DNA from: Notospermus geniculatus
Lineage: Eukaryota; Nemertea; Pilidiophora; Heteronemertea; Lineidae
DNA: 64,000 bases
Reading direction: 5' to 3'
NCBI GenBank assembly: GCA_002633025.1
Contig: NMRB01000099.1
Span: 357,145-421,144 of the forward strand
The notes below the pieces were generated by a model, which had not been told where the DNA came from, searched no databases, and saw only the letters and a program-made list of their open reading frames with translations. How positions within the stretch are numbered: the first letter of the stretch is position 1; every line of letters begins with the position of its first letter. Positions 37,123-51,600 of this stretch are shown here, piece by piece. The position numbers and the translations under genes are program-made.

Positions 37123-38436
37123 AGCGAGAGATAAATAAGGAACACAGCACTTCAGCAGAATCGTAACAACTACCGGTACAGTTCAACAATCAGCCCTGTT
37201 CTAGGCCTAGTTAAATGGAACTGCCAAGTCGATTAAAAAGTAGCACAGAAAAGACTCGCCATGATTTATTTACAAATATATACAGATGATACCAGATGCC
37301 TGGATGTGAGAGTATCACATGACTAGATATGGCAAGATGAACATACAAGTAATACAGGGTGTCCCAGTGTTAGTGACCCCTGAAGAACGGCATGCTTCCT
37401 TGCTGTTTGAGGGCAAGCTTTACAGGACCCTGCAGAAACATTTTCAAGTCCTTAGCGAGAATAAAATATGACTTTACAGCACTTTTTTAAACACAAGTGC
37501 ATTGAAAGAAATGTTTATCTCATTTGGACTTATTCAGTTCCAAACCTTTTGATTACCTGAACAAAAATATGTTAAACTGCCCCAAAAGTGATTATTACTG
37601 GACCGCTCACCCTTTAGATCTTTAAAATAACACTCATTTGCCATTAGAAAACTATGTAGACTGAAGCCATTGACTCAAGAATCTAATTCCAGAATGTATA
37701 GACATGATGGACATGTACTGCACATCTTGAACAATCAAGGGTTCATATTGCTACTCGTTCAGACTATGCTAGGCCTTGATATTTCAAGATGGATATACAT
37801 GTATAAAGAGAAGTCATCACCAGCAGCAATAAAGTGAGCAGCAACTACCCTTCTATACCATGCACCAAGTACTAAAATAGCAATATATTGGCAAAATATA
37901 GGACTTATCTCTTCTTCTGTAGCCTTGGAAGCGAAATTTTTTCATCATTTTCCAGAATGGCGAGTTTCTATGAAATTGAAAAATTGAACAAGCTGTGTGA
38001 TGAGCAAAATCATTGTAGCCATAATGAAAGGGGAGAACTGGAATACCCCTTGAGGATATCAGGTGGAGAACTTACTGCTTGGTAATTTATTCTACATTCT
38101 TGTTCTAGTTAAAATCAAAGAGCATCCTGTCTTTTTCTCCAAGTTAAAATTCAAAAGGGATAAAAAGTCTACGGGACATCAAAGGACAATCGCCCTCATA
38201 TATGTACATCATTGATCATCCACATAATAGTTATATACATATATAAAGATAATTTATAGTTTCTGTATACATATGACCCATGTATATATAATAAAATCAC
38301 CAAAGAAATGGTGCTTGTATGCAAAATTGAGCAAAGATGAGTCTAGTCCACATTTGTCTATTCATAACATACAGATGTAAGCTCAACAGATTGGCCTCCA
38401 ATAGTAAAGATGGCAATAGTCATAACAGGCCACAAT

Positions 38437-38545
38437 CAGAGGGGACAAGGTAAATTGAAGTACATGTAAGAGCTCTACCCTGTACTATTAAGTACACTCT
38501 TGATATAGAGTGTAGCTGTTACTTCAATGAACCATGCTCCCACTG
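38437..38545. mobile_element. CAGTGGG foldback MITE, copy 2
   Basis: The left arm (CAGAGGGGACAAGG...ATTGAAGTA) pairs with the right arm (TTACTTCAATGAACCATG...CCCACTG). The centre GTACTATTAAGTAC is itself palindromic and is similar to the centre of copy 3. Confidence 0.6.
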
Positions 38546-40104
38546 AAATACCACCTTTTTACCATCGGCATTAGAAGGCAGAGAACCACACTTCACGTTC
38601 ACAGAATGTTTACATGAGCATGACGAAACATGGTTCGCTGTTGATTCCTACTCATACTCGCAATTAGTAGACACAACTACTGCATGTTTGTGAAGACTGA
38701 ATGACTGATGCCATGGTTGGAAATACATACCTTGAACACACCTTAGATATCCAGGCATGCTAGTACTTAGTGATTACTATTTAGCCCTAATATAGGATAG
38801 AAACAGACCCAACCCTTGTACATTTATGACAAATAACGTTACTGGACATGCAACCCCAGGTTTGCTCTCATCACGGTAGGTACGCGTGCCATTGAGATTT
38901 TATTGCCCACATTAACATTTGACCGACAGATTCTACGATCACAAACAATGCCCAAATTTTGACTTAAGTATAGCTGCTACGTGTGGTGAACAACTTCCTC
39001 ATCTTAATGAGAAAATAAATACTTTGATTCCAAGCTCAACATTTTAATACTCCTAACATTTTATGATGATTCTGTAATGAGATTCATCTCTACAGTGTAT
39101 TCAGAATTAGTTGTCATCGGTGGATAAACTTTTCTAGGTTCCGCTCCCTGTAACCACTTTCAACCAAGTAAACAGACTAAATATAGTAAGAAAATTGGCA
39201 TCCAAAGAGTGTGTACAAGTAGGCTGCCATGAAAAGATTAGACAGCCTGATATCATCCCATTCACTAGATGCAGGTAGAACGGCAAACTGAACGTACCAT
39301 GACAACTTGTTCTTGTTCCCGGCACACATTCTTTGGTCAAGTTGGTGACGTTACTGAACCCTAATTTCAACACAGTGCTCTTCATAAGAGCAGGACTTGG
39401 TTGAAATTGACAACAGGACCAAATAATCACTGACAGCCCTGAATTTATGAGAGACAAGTTATCTTACACTGTCTCCCTTCCCTTCCCACCTCACACACAT
39501 ATGGGCATCCTGATAGCACATGTGACATTCCCTATACACACACACACACATATACATAAAAGACTCACTGAGTTCAGTCTATATACACAATCCACTGTAT
39601 GGCACTACTAAACTAATGTCATGATCCGATGAAATGCTGAACAAGGTCAAATCCTGAACGAAACCAGATTGCTTCATGCAGATGTCATGGTAACCTGGGG
39701 ATTTGACCTCACTGATTATCTGAAAGCTAGCCCGCCCTTGCCTAAACTGAGGTAGCACAATGAGCTAATCACTGATTTGTAAACTGAGAACCACATATCT
39801 GAATATTTGGAATACTCGCTTCAGTTTGGTTGATTGATCGATGATTGAAAATACCCAGCAAAGAGTAAGGCTCAGCTAATCAGGAGAAAACACAACAGAT
39901 AATACCCTGATCGTCCTACGTGATTGATTGTATAATAATACGGCAGAGACGTTTCATCTGCTACAGCTGGTAAGATGACAGATGACACTGCTAGCCTTTG
40001 CCCTCTCCTAGTGATTCTATTCCTCATTTCAACAAGGCAGTGACATCAATGAGAAATCTTAGAACCCATCTGGGTTGTTTTTCGTTCCACCCAGAGGTAT
40101 CTGT

Positions 40105-40168
40105 GGTTCTCAGCACATGCTCCTTAATGCTGCCATTTGTGGGTAGCAAGCAGCGAGTGCTGAGAACC
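40105..40168. repeat. Short foldback repeat (GGTTCTCAGCAC arms), copy 2
   Basis: GGTTCTCAGCAC and GTGCTGAGAACC are perfect inverted arms of 12 bp. The same arm sequence occurs at 7273-7316. Confidence 0.5.
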
Positions 40169-40464
40169 GCTGACAATCTCAGGATGTTTGTTAAAGGAAA
40201 TAATGCTATCAGAACCATAGAACTGATCGGGAAACTTGACTGAGTTCAGATGTAGTTTCACAGAAACCATACTAATCGCCAAAGTAAGCATACATCTGTC
40301 ATCTTCACGAGCTGCTTGAGATCTCAGGACCAGAGCTGGAGAAATTCTGACCAAGCTGAAGGCCAACATTTCCAAACCAAATCCCAAGAAACTTCACTAA
40401 ATGAACACTGTAGCACAACTTGCAAGCTGTGAAATCCTGAATTCCAGATCTTGTTTTGTCCTAG

Positions 40465-40645
40465 ACTTTGTCCTCTTTCCTAGGTTTCTCAATACTCCAC
40501 TCTTCAGAGAAGTACTTGTTTTCCCCCTGGACTTTGTTCTCTTTCCTAGGTTTCTCAATACTCCACTCTTCAGAGAAGTACTTGTTTTCCCCTGGACTTT
40601 GTCCTCTTTCCTAGGTTTCCCAACACTTCAATCTTCAGAGAAGTC
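40465..40645. repeat. Tandem repeat, about 66-bp unit, 2.7 copies
   Basis: The unit begins ACTTTGTCCTCTTTCCTAGG, continues through CTCAATACTCCACTCTTCAG and ends at GTTTTCCCCTGG. It lies in the presumed 3' untranslated region or flank of cachd1. The length, nearly a multiple of three, keeps a plus-strand frame open by chance. Confidence 0.85.
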
Positions 40646-40809
40646 ACGACCAGTTGGAAATGAGGACCCTTCTATATCTTGGGATTCTTCACAAAACTTG
40701 ACAAGATTCACCAAATTCTGATTTCCACAGGTTTTTGCTAAGATTCCTGCAACTGGCACTATAAGCCTGACTGTCACATCCTGAATTCCACAGAGATTTA
40801 TCGTGATAA

Positions 40810-42610
40810 TCAGTGCGTATCGACCATATGAACTTGGACATTAGCAATAACGTGATGAGGATTATGATGGGAAGACTCGGGCAAAACAGTCATCGGCCCA
40901 ATCGCGTGTTGCTCAGGAATAACAGTGTGATGTGTCGGCAGCCTCGTCTGCGGTGGCGTCGGGCTCCGACTCCGCCGTGTACCACTAGATGGCGGCGGCG
41001 GTATTGCTGGTGCTTTGGAAATGTACGCAGAAGGTTTATATCTGTCCTTTCCAACTATTAATGGTTCTATACATGTTGTGCTGGCCTGTTCGCTGTCCTC
41101 GTGTGGCGTCATGGTGCTGTAGCCATGATCACTGTCCCCAGTGGTTGGCCGCCGATACATCGTGTTGACCCTGTAGGGTGAAATACTGGCGGCATTTTCA
41201 AATGAGGCGAGAACGATGTTGGTGTGACCTGAAATGTGGGCAAAAGAAGGGATTTAGAATCTGAAAAGTCAATGAAAGTGGTCAAATACGATTCTTCTTC
41301 AAAACATTTTGTAAAATCTCCAAAAACTGAGTACAAAGTAAAATCTTACCTGAGCCCGGTTCTTCATGAGGTTCAATATCCTCGGGTTCGTTGTCTAACT
41401 GTGACATACGCATCCCTGTGTCTGGTATTGACGTGATGTACTGATGACTATTACGATGAACGTGGTGACGATAACAGTAGACGGCCAGCGCCAGGACAAG
41501 GAAACATCCCATGATGCCGCCAGCGACGGGACCGACGGGCGTCGCCCGTACTGAATGCTGTTCATCTTGTTGAGCAAGTACTGAAAATAAGAAACATAAT
41601 GAGTATGCAATGTATGAACATGCCTAGCCATGCCACGACCAGAGACTAACTAGGCCCAAGGGCAATGATTCGACTCTGATCTTTCTCCATTTTACCTGCC
41701 AAGAAAGTGGAGAAACTGGACTTACATTTGATTTCATCCCTATATGGCGACGGCGCCCCATAGACGCCACCGAAGCAGACTCTCTGGGTGGCACAATACG
41801 GTTCCTTGAGTGGTGTCGTTCCGTCGCTGTCTCTTTGGCACCACTCACAGTCTATGACACCGAAACACTCCCTAGGTGAAAAGAACCAAAGATTCATTAA
41901 TTATACACATCCAATCGGCAACCCTCAAACATGACGAACAGAACAGAAAATGTGACAAATAGAATAGAAACTGTGACAGATAGAACAGGAACTGTGACAA
42001 ATAGAATGGAGACTGTGACAAATAGAATAGAAAACTTACTCCTTGGTCCTCCTGTCCTCACAACGAGGATTATAACACTGCGGCAGCCCCTTGCTTACTT
42101 TGGGTGGCACCACCTGCAAGACTGCCTCCTCTGGGTACATCGGACAGCTTGGGTTGAGGTCCTCTTCGTCCAGGAGGCTGCCGGTGCAGAAGTCCATCCT
42201 CAGCGGACATTCACATGGACACTCACACTCACTTTGTTCCATACGGTGGCAGTTCAGACAGAGACGATCAACCTGGCAGAAATGGAAAATGTTGATGATG
42301 TTCTGTCTTTTCCTATGTCTTAACTCCTTGTGCATATAGGTGCTCCGTCACGAGCGAATTTTCTTACGCAAAGTGGCTCTTTTCAGGGAACTCGGCTACG
42401 AGCAAGCAACTGCAAAACTTATCATTCCAGCAAAGAGGGCTTATTGAGAAAACTTACCATACTACAAGGGCAGAAAGCGGTGATCATGTTGCATGTCTGA
42501 TTGACGATCCCAAGGAACGTGTTGGTGCCAGGAATCCTGGTGATCTGGTACTTGGCGCAGTGCTCACCGTGAACGAGGTTGGTCAAGACACTGTCTAGAC
42601 TCGTGTTAAA
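40810..42610 (-). CDS. cachd1: cachd1 exons: Cys-rich stalk, TM helix and cytoplasmic tail
   Basis: Exon 42610-42458 ends in FCPCSM. Exon 42272-42040 begins [20 protein letters not shown], nearly identical to vertebrate CACHD1, and 41871-41726 carries [10 protein letters not shown]. Exon 41580-41350 has the TM helix [20 protein letters not shown] and basic stop-transfer CYRHHVHR. The last exon encodes a tail with [15 protein letters not shown], the motif best conserved among CACHD1 tails, then a proline/histidine-rich end. Confidence 0.95.
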
Positions 42611-45600
42611 CTGAAAAGTAATATTCCAAGAGGTGAGGGAGGAATTGATACAATTGATCCCTTTATATCAGAGTTTTTTACCTTAAGTTTGACTGCTTAC
42701 TGGTACTCAGTGCGGAGTTGTGCTTCACATAACTTACATGATAATATCTCTGTATCTTGCGATCGCTGTAACTGTTACATAACGTCTTCTTGACGAAGTG
42801 ACGATGATTGAGAATATCGTTGGCTACGAGAGGTTCCATGTGTGTAATGTGCTGCATCTCGACCGGACCCTTGCCGTTCGGCTCGATCAGACCCGGGTGG
42901 GCGATCAGGTAACCCTTGTCATCAAACACAAAACATCTGGAATGGGAAAGGTCAGTTTGATTTAGTTTAGGAACAAATAAATGCCAGAGAGTGGAACCTC
43001 TAAATTATGGAGATCCTTGGGACAGTCTTTAATTGAGAGGTCCAGATGAGTAGAAATGACCAATTTAGGCCTGATTTTTGGTGTCCTTAATGGAGGCTAC
43101 ATGTTCGACTCACCTGATATCTGGATGGGCACAGTTTGGCATGGCGTCTATCAGCAGCTTGTACATGAACCTCAAGGTGAAGTCGATGCCCATGACAGCC
43201 ACGACGCGATCGTTGTTGCTGTGCTCAGATGCCGGCCTGAAACAGAGAGTGAATGATAAGTTCGACTTCAAAGGAAAAGGAACACAGGACTCTGAGGGGT
43301 CTGGGTCAGTCAGATAAGGGAATAAAGTGGATTGAAAACAAGGGACCTGAGGACAGGGTATACCAAATGAATACAATTCTTGGGAAAGTAATGTTGCCCC
43401 CACTAGGTGTCTGAGCTACAGGGCTGTCATGAGACCTGCCCAGTCTAGGAACACAATGATGGAAGAGACTAAAGTCTGAAAAATCTGCTTACTTTCCCTC
43501 GTATATTGAATGACTGACAGTCACAATGTAACCAGCTCCGCCCACATCCAAGTACGGCGCTGTCAACGTGACAAGTCCTGGGTACTGCATCGCCCGGGTG
43601 TACCACGGCCGCTTGTCCGGTGCATAGTTGTTGTGCATCAAGGTGCCCGGGTACATCCTGAACACACCACTCGGTGTCGCCACATATCTGTAGAGGGGAG
43701 AGAAGATTCAGGTTGAAGAGTGTAATGGATGCATGACGTAGTAACACTGTCCTTTACACACCTGGAGGGCAATGATTTGCATTCACTCACAATAGAGGTC
43801 GTTAGTGAGTACCGTAAGGCGGCGGCAAGCTATCCTCAAAGACTCTCCACTATTCTGCACCGATCACCAAGACAGTCCTTACCTTCGCACAATGTAATCA
43901 TTCAAATAGCTCATCTTGTACTGGTTCACCCAGACGCTGTTGATGCGTGCCAGCGCCATGGCGTCACTACGGATCTCCGTTTTGAGTCCCGGGTTGGCGA
44001 TGAGTTTCGTCTCGTCCTTCAGGTACGCCAGATAACCTTGAACCATCTTCTTGGTCTCTGTTTCCATCAGATGTTTGAACGGGTCGATGAAGCTCATCGC
44101 AGACAGGAACATCGTACTGGTGGCTGAAAACGGCAGAAGTACAGATTGGAGATTTGGAGATTTGAACGAGTTTTTGTGTCATTGGTCTCAGTGTAAGTCC
44201 TATGGAAACCAACAACGATGAATTGCCCATTGAGCGCCAACTGCCATGGAGCAGTGCCTTTAACTCAAGAAGAAAACTGAGACTTTGACAGTAACACATA
44301 CCTGGTGTGGACAGCGTCTTGAGATGCATACAGTTCTGATCCGAGGGAAGAATATCAAGTCTGTATGAGACCATGTCAGGTGAACCAGAAACTGAAACAC
44401 AGAAATAAAGTCAGTGAATGAAAAATCACAGCTACTCGATCTATTTCTGGTGTCAGGAGCCTAAAACTAGCAACAGTTTACACGGCAAAGCCCGAACAAC
44501 TAGCAAGAATACATGACTCCCACTACAAAAGGTTCCATCAGGATCAATTCAACAAGATTGTCATAAGATCCTGGCATGCTTGGAGGTCTACCAAACATGT
44601 ACTCACTTCTAACATTCTTCAGGTCCCGACGTTTCAAGTCCTCTGTCATAACTTTCAGGCACACAATAATCGGAACCCCTGGCACCCTCTTCCACAGATA
44701 CTTGGCCCTGATCGTGTCGCCCGACCCTGGCAAGTAGACGCTCTCTGATGTCTCATTCCGTGGAATGTAAAGAGTTTCCTTCCCTTCTTCTTTTAGTAAC
44801 ATCGAGGCGTGGATCTTTTCAAAGCCAGAGAAGTTTTCATACTGTTTGATGTCGGTGTGCATTGGTTGTTGTTTGGAGTTGACTGGGCGAGGCATGGAGG
44901 GATGCATGATGACATAACCTGGAACCAGAGAAGGATGGCCTGTTAAGAACACAAAGATATTCAGGGAATTCTAGCCTGGGCCACAGTCGTGAGCTGAACA
45001 GCACTGCGACATGAACTCTTTCATAATCTCCACTAACAAGACCCAAAATCTGAAATTTCCAAAACACATAAGGGGTAGGGAGTTCACTGAAAGCCCCAAC
45101 TTGGCCTTGGCCCAACACTTACCATCTGTGTTAATGAGGAAAGAATACGCTGATCTGTCATTATCATAGTAGGTCACGTCCTCCACAAGGTCACCAAGGT
45201 GAAGGTCAATGCCTGTGATACCGATCACATGCTCGTTGTAGAACGTCGGCTGAGTGATACTCATGATCAAACCTAAAAGAATAGAGGAGAAGTCAGTTTG
45301 GAACATTTCGTAGGACAAGGGGTGTAGATCATCGCTTCAGAGGAGGGAAAAGACTCGAAAACTGAACCAAAGACATTGCTGAACTGCCCATCATTGGAAA
45401 CTACTTGTAATGTATATGCTTACCTTTGCCAGTGACATCTATGTAGGGAAGAGAGAAGTGTGGAAGATCCACAGTTGATCGGTTCAGTGGAGAAAAGAAC
45501 ATGCCAACACTGAAACTCAACTCTCTGGTCGTGTTCACTGCACGCATAGCTCCTCTCTGAAAGGAAGAAGACATAACCAGATTAAGTCTGAGTCTGACTT

Positions 45601-48600
45601 GGGGCCAGGTTCTTCTGACCTTTGTAACTTACATGTATGGTACCCCCCCCCCTCAATGCCGCTGTAGCCTTCTGTGATTTTCAGGCAGAATTATTGTCAC
45701 CATGACCTCTGTGCACCCATGTTTCTCCAGAAACAGCAAGGGAAGGCCCAGAAAATGTGAGTGCAATCAGATTTCCAATGAGGCCAGAATCATGAATCTG
45801 CACAATACTTACAATGATAGGCATGGTGTTGAACATCGGCACGTCGTACTTGGCAAAGTTCTGATCAGCGATATCTTGGAGAAAGCTCTTCTCGTACATG
45901 ATTGGCTTGCCATCTGAAAGATGAACATCATGATCAATTCCATGGCACATTTCTGTAGGATATCTTCGGAATGAAGGGTTCCTGTCCTTAGTCATGATCC
46001 ACTGTGAACAAATCTGACATACTCACCGTCAATGACAGCGTACGTGTTGATGACGACCTTATGGCCCATACGGCCATTTTCCATGGCGATGGTTTTCATT
46101 ACCTCCTTGGCCTCAGTGAGTGAGGAGAGCAGACCACGGCTGATGTACATGATCATTGCCTCATCTGAAAGGATCAGACAAGTTTAGAGTGACTAACTTG
46201 ACCTGAATCTTGTTTCTTAACAATTCCACGAGGAGTTTGCAGATGAAAATTGAAGATTATGATGGGGAGCGCGGTGGCATAATGGTTAGGGCTGTGGACT
46301 CATGATCGGAAGATCGTGGGTTCGATCCCCGGCCGTGTCACTCTGTAACTCTCAACTGGCCTGAAATGTCCATCGTGTGCGCTATATTGTGGCTGCCCTT
46401 TGGTTTCTACAGAAAGGTTTCTGAATCATAGGCTGGGGTAATAATGTGTGAAGCGCTTAGAGAGCGTAATACGCTATGAAGCGCTATATAAGAACTCGCC
46501 ATTATTATTCATTATTATTATTAACTGGTGATTAGAAACAAATATTTCAAGCAGTCATAGCAATCTTCTGATTCTTAGAAGCCAGTTCCCATGAAGTTGG
46601 TGCCTTTACAATCAGTGCCATTTGAGGACTCTGACTTACACACTGGTTCAACATTACAACAAGACAATTGCACAAGTCATCCTAAGGTTGTCATGCTGAG
46701 GTCAACAGGGGTTCATGGGGAGAAAGACAGGAGATGAAGGGAAGATGAAGCCCAGAAACCACAAACCACAACAATCAAATGATAATACTGAAACGTCTGC
46801 CAACGATTTCACAACAACGGGACTTGGAAAAGGGATGCAAGATAGGGGCCATGGAAATGGGGAGAATTCAGGGGCCATTGAAATGAGGAGACAGGCTCCA
46901 GGGCCAATCTAGGAACGATTATGTGAGGGTGGGGGTGTGCACAAGACACAAGTTCCATCAAAAGAGGGCCGAGTGGACCTTATCACAACACTACTGTACA
47001 TCACAATAACCTTGGCTCACCTGACAGTTCAGTATAGTCACTGTCCATGTCTGTTTAGAATTTAGAGGTGAAATAGGTCAGGGTATGATTCCTGAGGAGG
47101 GGATCATGATCTGATAGGCCTACATACTACAGGGTAGTGAGTTTGAGAACTGGAAATATTACCCAATGTCCTGACAAAACATCCAGAATCCCCCTCCCCA
47201 GTTCAATATGTTACATTGTTTCCAGAGTCGAATCTGTAGGCCTATATAAACTCCGTCGCTCAGGTTTGTCATGTTTTGAAAGTCATGAAAGTGACATATC
47301 AGGGAATCCAGATCTTAAGAACTGAAGACAGGTATTTGATAGCAGCAGCCACCATCTCCATTCATGGCTGGCCTTAGATCAGTCCTCACATTGTCTTCTA
47401 ACCTACCTGAATTACTCGTCTTATTTGACATGGCCAGGGAATTGTGGATCATGTCAAAAGCTTTGAAGAAGCCAAGAGTATGATCTGTGGCAGCTGAAAA
47501 AGAATAAGAATGGTTAAATACTAATGATAAAGTGAATCGTTCATATGGCACTTTCCATGTAATACAGTCTCAAAGCCCTTCACCATTACCCCAGCCAGAT
47601 TCTCTTAAGAAACCATTCTGGGGAACTCAAAGAGCAGCCCATTCAGACTCGACCAGGATTCAAACCCACGGCCTCTGGGGCTCGAGTCCGATGATCTGTA
47701 TGAATTTTGAGAGTTTCAGATTTGAAAAGCCAATGTACTTACTGTCCATTTTGCCTAATGTATCAATGAAATCGGTGAAAAAGAACTTGGTCTCGTAGGT
47801 GAGTGGAGCAAGCTTCTCTGAGAGGCAGCCATCAAACCTTGGATATGACGCCTTGGAGGAGAGCGCGATCAAACCAACCTGAAATGTACAGAGACAGAAA
47901 TCAGACAACGGAGAGGAGGAAAGGCAATGAAATCACTGAGGAGTGGCTTGACTTTCTCAAAGCCATCAGGAGTCTCAGATTCCAAATCTGCTCTTGGGGT
48001 TACACTGGAATCTCCTTCACGGACACCACTGCCAGGAGGACACCTCTGCTCTCCAGGACACACAGGAATGTTGGCTATACTCACCCGGTCATTCTCCGAC
48101 AGCGAGCGCAGGATATGCTTGGCGATGGCTTTGGCAGTGTTGAGCTGGTTAAGGCTGAGTGAATTCCCATGATCCATCATGATCACGACGTGTTTACGCT
48201 GCGGCTGAATCGTCGACACGACCACATCCCTGGAACAAACACACAAACATATCATTTTGGTAAGGGGATGGAAATGTTAGTTCGTACTTTGTCCTACAGA
48301 TGGCAACAAGGTAGCCGATCCAAGTCTGTTTTTACAGGTAATGCTAAAAGCTCAAATAGAGAATTCAAGCTCACTCAAGAAAACAGAACTGAACCATACA
48401 TGTGTACACAGCAATATACAACGTTTCCAGTCAAGTTAGGATGCCATCAAAAGGCATTAACACCTACAGGTGAAGAAGTGGCTTTATTGACATTTGAAAT
48501 GGCCAATATTCTTTGAGTCAAAGCCGGCACTGGAGTGAATATTACCACAGAAAAAATACCAATATTTTCTATTACCTGTGTCTGATGTTGTGAACACTTC

Positions 48601-51600
48601 TACAATCCATGGGAGCCATCTGGAAGTTGTGGGCGGGGTACTCGTTATGGATGCCGTTGACTGAGATGAAGTACTGCCACTTGAGGTTGGGAAAGTATTG
48701 AACATTGTGAAGGAATACTGAAAATAGAGAAGTAAAACTTCATGAAAACAATGTCATTTAATTTCATTCCAATGTTTTTTCAATTGGGACATGAAGCCGC
48801 TCAAGTTGGTGGTGAGGGACTCAAAGTCCCTAGAGCATTGGTGGTGGTGGTGGCGGCGGTGGTTGGGGCATGAAGTCCTTTGGGATTAAGTGTGGTGGGC
48901 TGGCACCGAATCCCTCGGGTCGGTGGTGGTGGTGGTAATGGTGGGAAGGACTCACAGGCACTAAATGCTGAAATAAACAACTGGACTTTTAAAAATCTAC
49001 TTCATCCCTCCGTAAGTGATATTGGTTCACCAGTAGCTGACTCTCAACTTAGGGTGAGACAGAGTAATGCCCACCATCCTCTTATAGTGCTGGTTGTAAT
49101 TTCTCCAAAAACGCTGAATCCAATTATCACAGATATTCTAGGGTTCACAGTATCTACACCATAGTTGCAATAGTTCATTAAACAACCCGCTGACACAGAT
49201 CTACCCGACAAAGATTCTTCATCTTCGCAAACAAAAACCATCAAATGAACATGAAAGGACATCAAAGATCGTCAAATGATGATAGCCCCTTGATAAAAAC
49301 ATCTGCCGTTGATGGAACAAGAGACAACCAGTTACCGAATGACTAAACATCATAACGTGTACTTCGGTAACATTATGAGAGATAGAAGCTGTAATTACGC
49401 CGCTCTTGTCTTATGCTCGTACACGGTCTCCAGCGATATGGAGAGACCCCTGTACCCTTAGCAACGATCACCTCCCTTCCCTACATGACGGTGAAGTAAC
49501 ACGACACGAAATGAGGGATTACTCATATATGCCACATCTAAGTGAACTTTAACCCTCGTGCTTGGTTTCAAGCAGACGGCAGAGAAGATGTTCGGCAGTT
49601 TGTGCCATCAGTATCGTCACACATTCTCGTTGTGCCAGATTCAATGACCTGTCTGTGTGTGTGGTGGAGGGAGGAGAGAAGGGGTTTACTTGCCCAGTTC
49701 TCGCCCCATGAGAAGAACGGTACCTTGTATATCCACAGTGCCGGAATTATCAGGAGCTTCACAGGTAAACCAAATGTTAGCACTGAACCAGGTGGGTAGA
49801 CCTATCAATGTTTAACCACAGGCTGGTGGTCGGGGAACCCTCCAGAGGTATGATCTAGGGGATCAACTCACAGGAGAACTTGTAGCAGAATGAAAGTTAA
49901 CTCTAGCGTGCGGACGCGGGAGCAGCCATGCGAAACGCTCGAGCAATTCTGACCAGAATACACTGTAGTCAGTTACTGATTTTCTGAATATATGATGGTG
50001 CGTTCCATGTCAACTTGGCATGACCAGCGTTGCATCTACGCAGGCAGGCGCGGATCCAAGGGGGGGCACACCCGGCCCGTGCCCCCTCTATTTTGTGGAA
50101 AATCTTCAAAATTGACAGGGAAATTTCGAAATTTTGAAAAGATGTTAAAATTTGACCGATGTTTTCCGCGATGTGCACTGGTTGTGCCCCCTCTTTCCCA
50201 TGATTCTGAATCCGCCCCTGGCAGGGGTACCTATGTAAGATTGTAAACAAGTGACGTGGATGCAATTTTTCTGCATTTCAATCAGTTTCACTCGTATTCA
50301 GCAGAATGTTCTGAAATTCCGCACTGTCTGTTGATTATACCACGGTGAATTCCAAAAAGATTGCAATGAAGTGAAGATTCTAACACACTGAAGTGAGTAT
50401 GAACAGGTAGAGAACGCTATCATAATGAAAGGATTGGGCGGTGAAGCCAGCTCTGTAGGCCTCTGATAAGTACTAATCTACGGGGTGAATTCCTGGGGTG
50501 TGGGTAATGCCGCTGATCCAATTGTAAACTGACCCTGGATGTATCAAACAGCACTGAAACATCCAGTGAAAACCTCGAGTAAAAGCCTTGGAATACGAAG
50601 CCATGGGGAAACAAGTGGAAGCAAGCAAGGGCCAAAATTCACAAGGTTTTGGTCATGGCTTTTGGTGCCCCCTCCCCCACAATGGCATTTGCAATCCAAC
50701 CAGCATTTTCATCATGTATGTAATTAATTTCCGTCACTTCGCAGGAAATTCTTATACTCGTTATCTTTCTTAAAAACAAAGCCTGCAAATTGGCTGATAA
50801 CTGCGGTCAACGCTTCTGCTAATCAACAGCTGAAGTTGCCTCCAACATTTCTTGCATCACGTTGATCAAGCATTGAAAAATACCAATCATCAGTAGGCAC
50901 GGACGTGATAAGCGTGATAAAAGCAGCAGCGTCCATGTCCATGTCCCTGTATCTTGTGAATTAGGAGAGTAATCAAGGAGCCAGCAGCAATCTCAAGTGA
51001 TTTGGCCACCACAGAAGAAGGCCGCTTTCATCTCCCCACGCTTTATCTCCCAAGCATTCCTCTTGATAACATTGTAATGTACACAAGTCAAAGCAGCTGC
51101 AAAGAGTGGGTGTTGAGGCATGTCAGGGTTTGGCTTTGCCGTACATTTACCTCCTTGCCACTTTCATCTTGGTGCCAATGCTTGCCACATTCACCATGGT
51201 GCCAATTCTTGCCACATCAACCTCAGAGCCAATTCTTTCCATATTTATCTTGGCACCAATTCCTTCTTGCCACAGTTATCTTGGCACCAATTCCTTCTCT
51301 CCACATTTATCTTGGCACCAATTCCTTCTCTCCACATTTATCTTGGCACCAATTCCTTCTCTCCACATTTACCTTGGCCCAAATTCCTTCTCCCCACATT
51401 TACCTTGGCACCAATTCCTTCTCGACACATTTATCTTGGTGCCAATTCGTGCTACATTCACCTCAGTGCCACATTCACCTTGGTGCCAATTCTTGCCAAA
51501 GTAAGTAAGACACCATGGTGCCAAATGATGTTCCAGTCAAAATGGCATAATGTTCAAATCACTAGTGTGCCAGAATCGGAAACTTCACCCCAATAACATG

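Noticed and set aside
51002-51596. Three overlapping plus-strand open frames of 130-170 codons
   Set aside because: All arise from the 31-bp minisatellite; three open frames at once indicate repeat structure, not coding.
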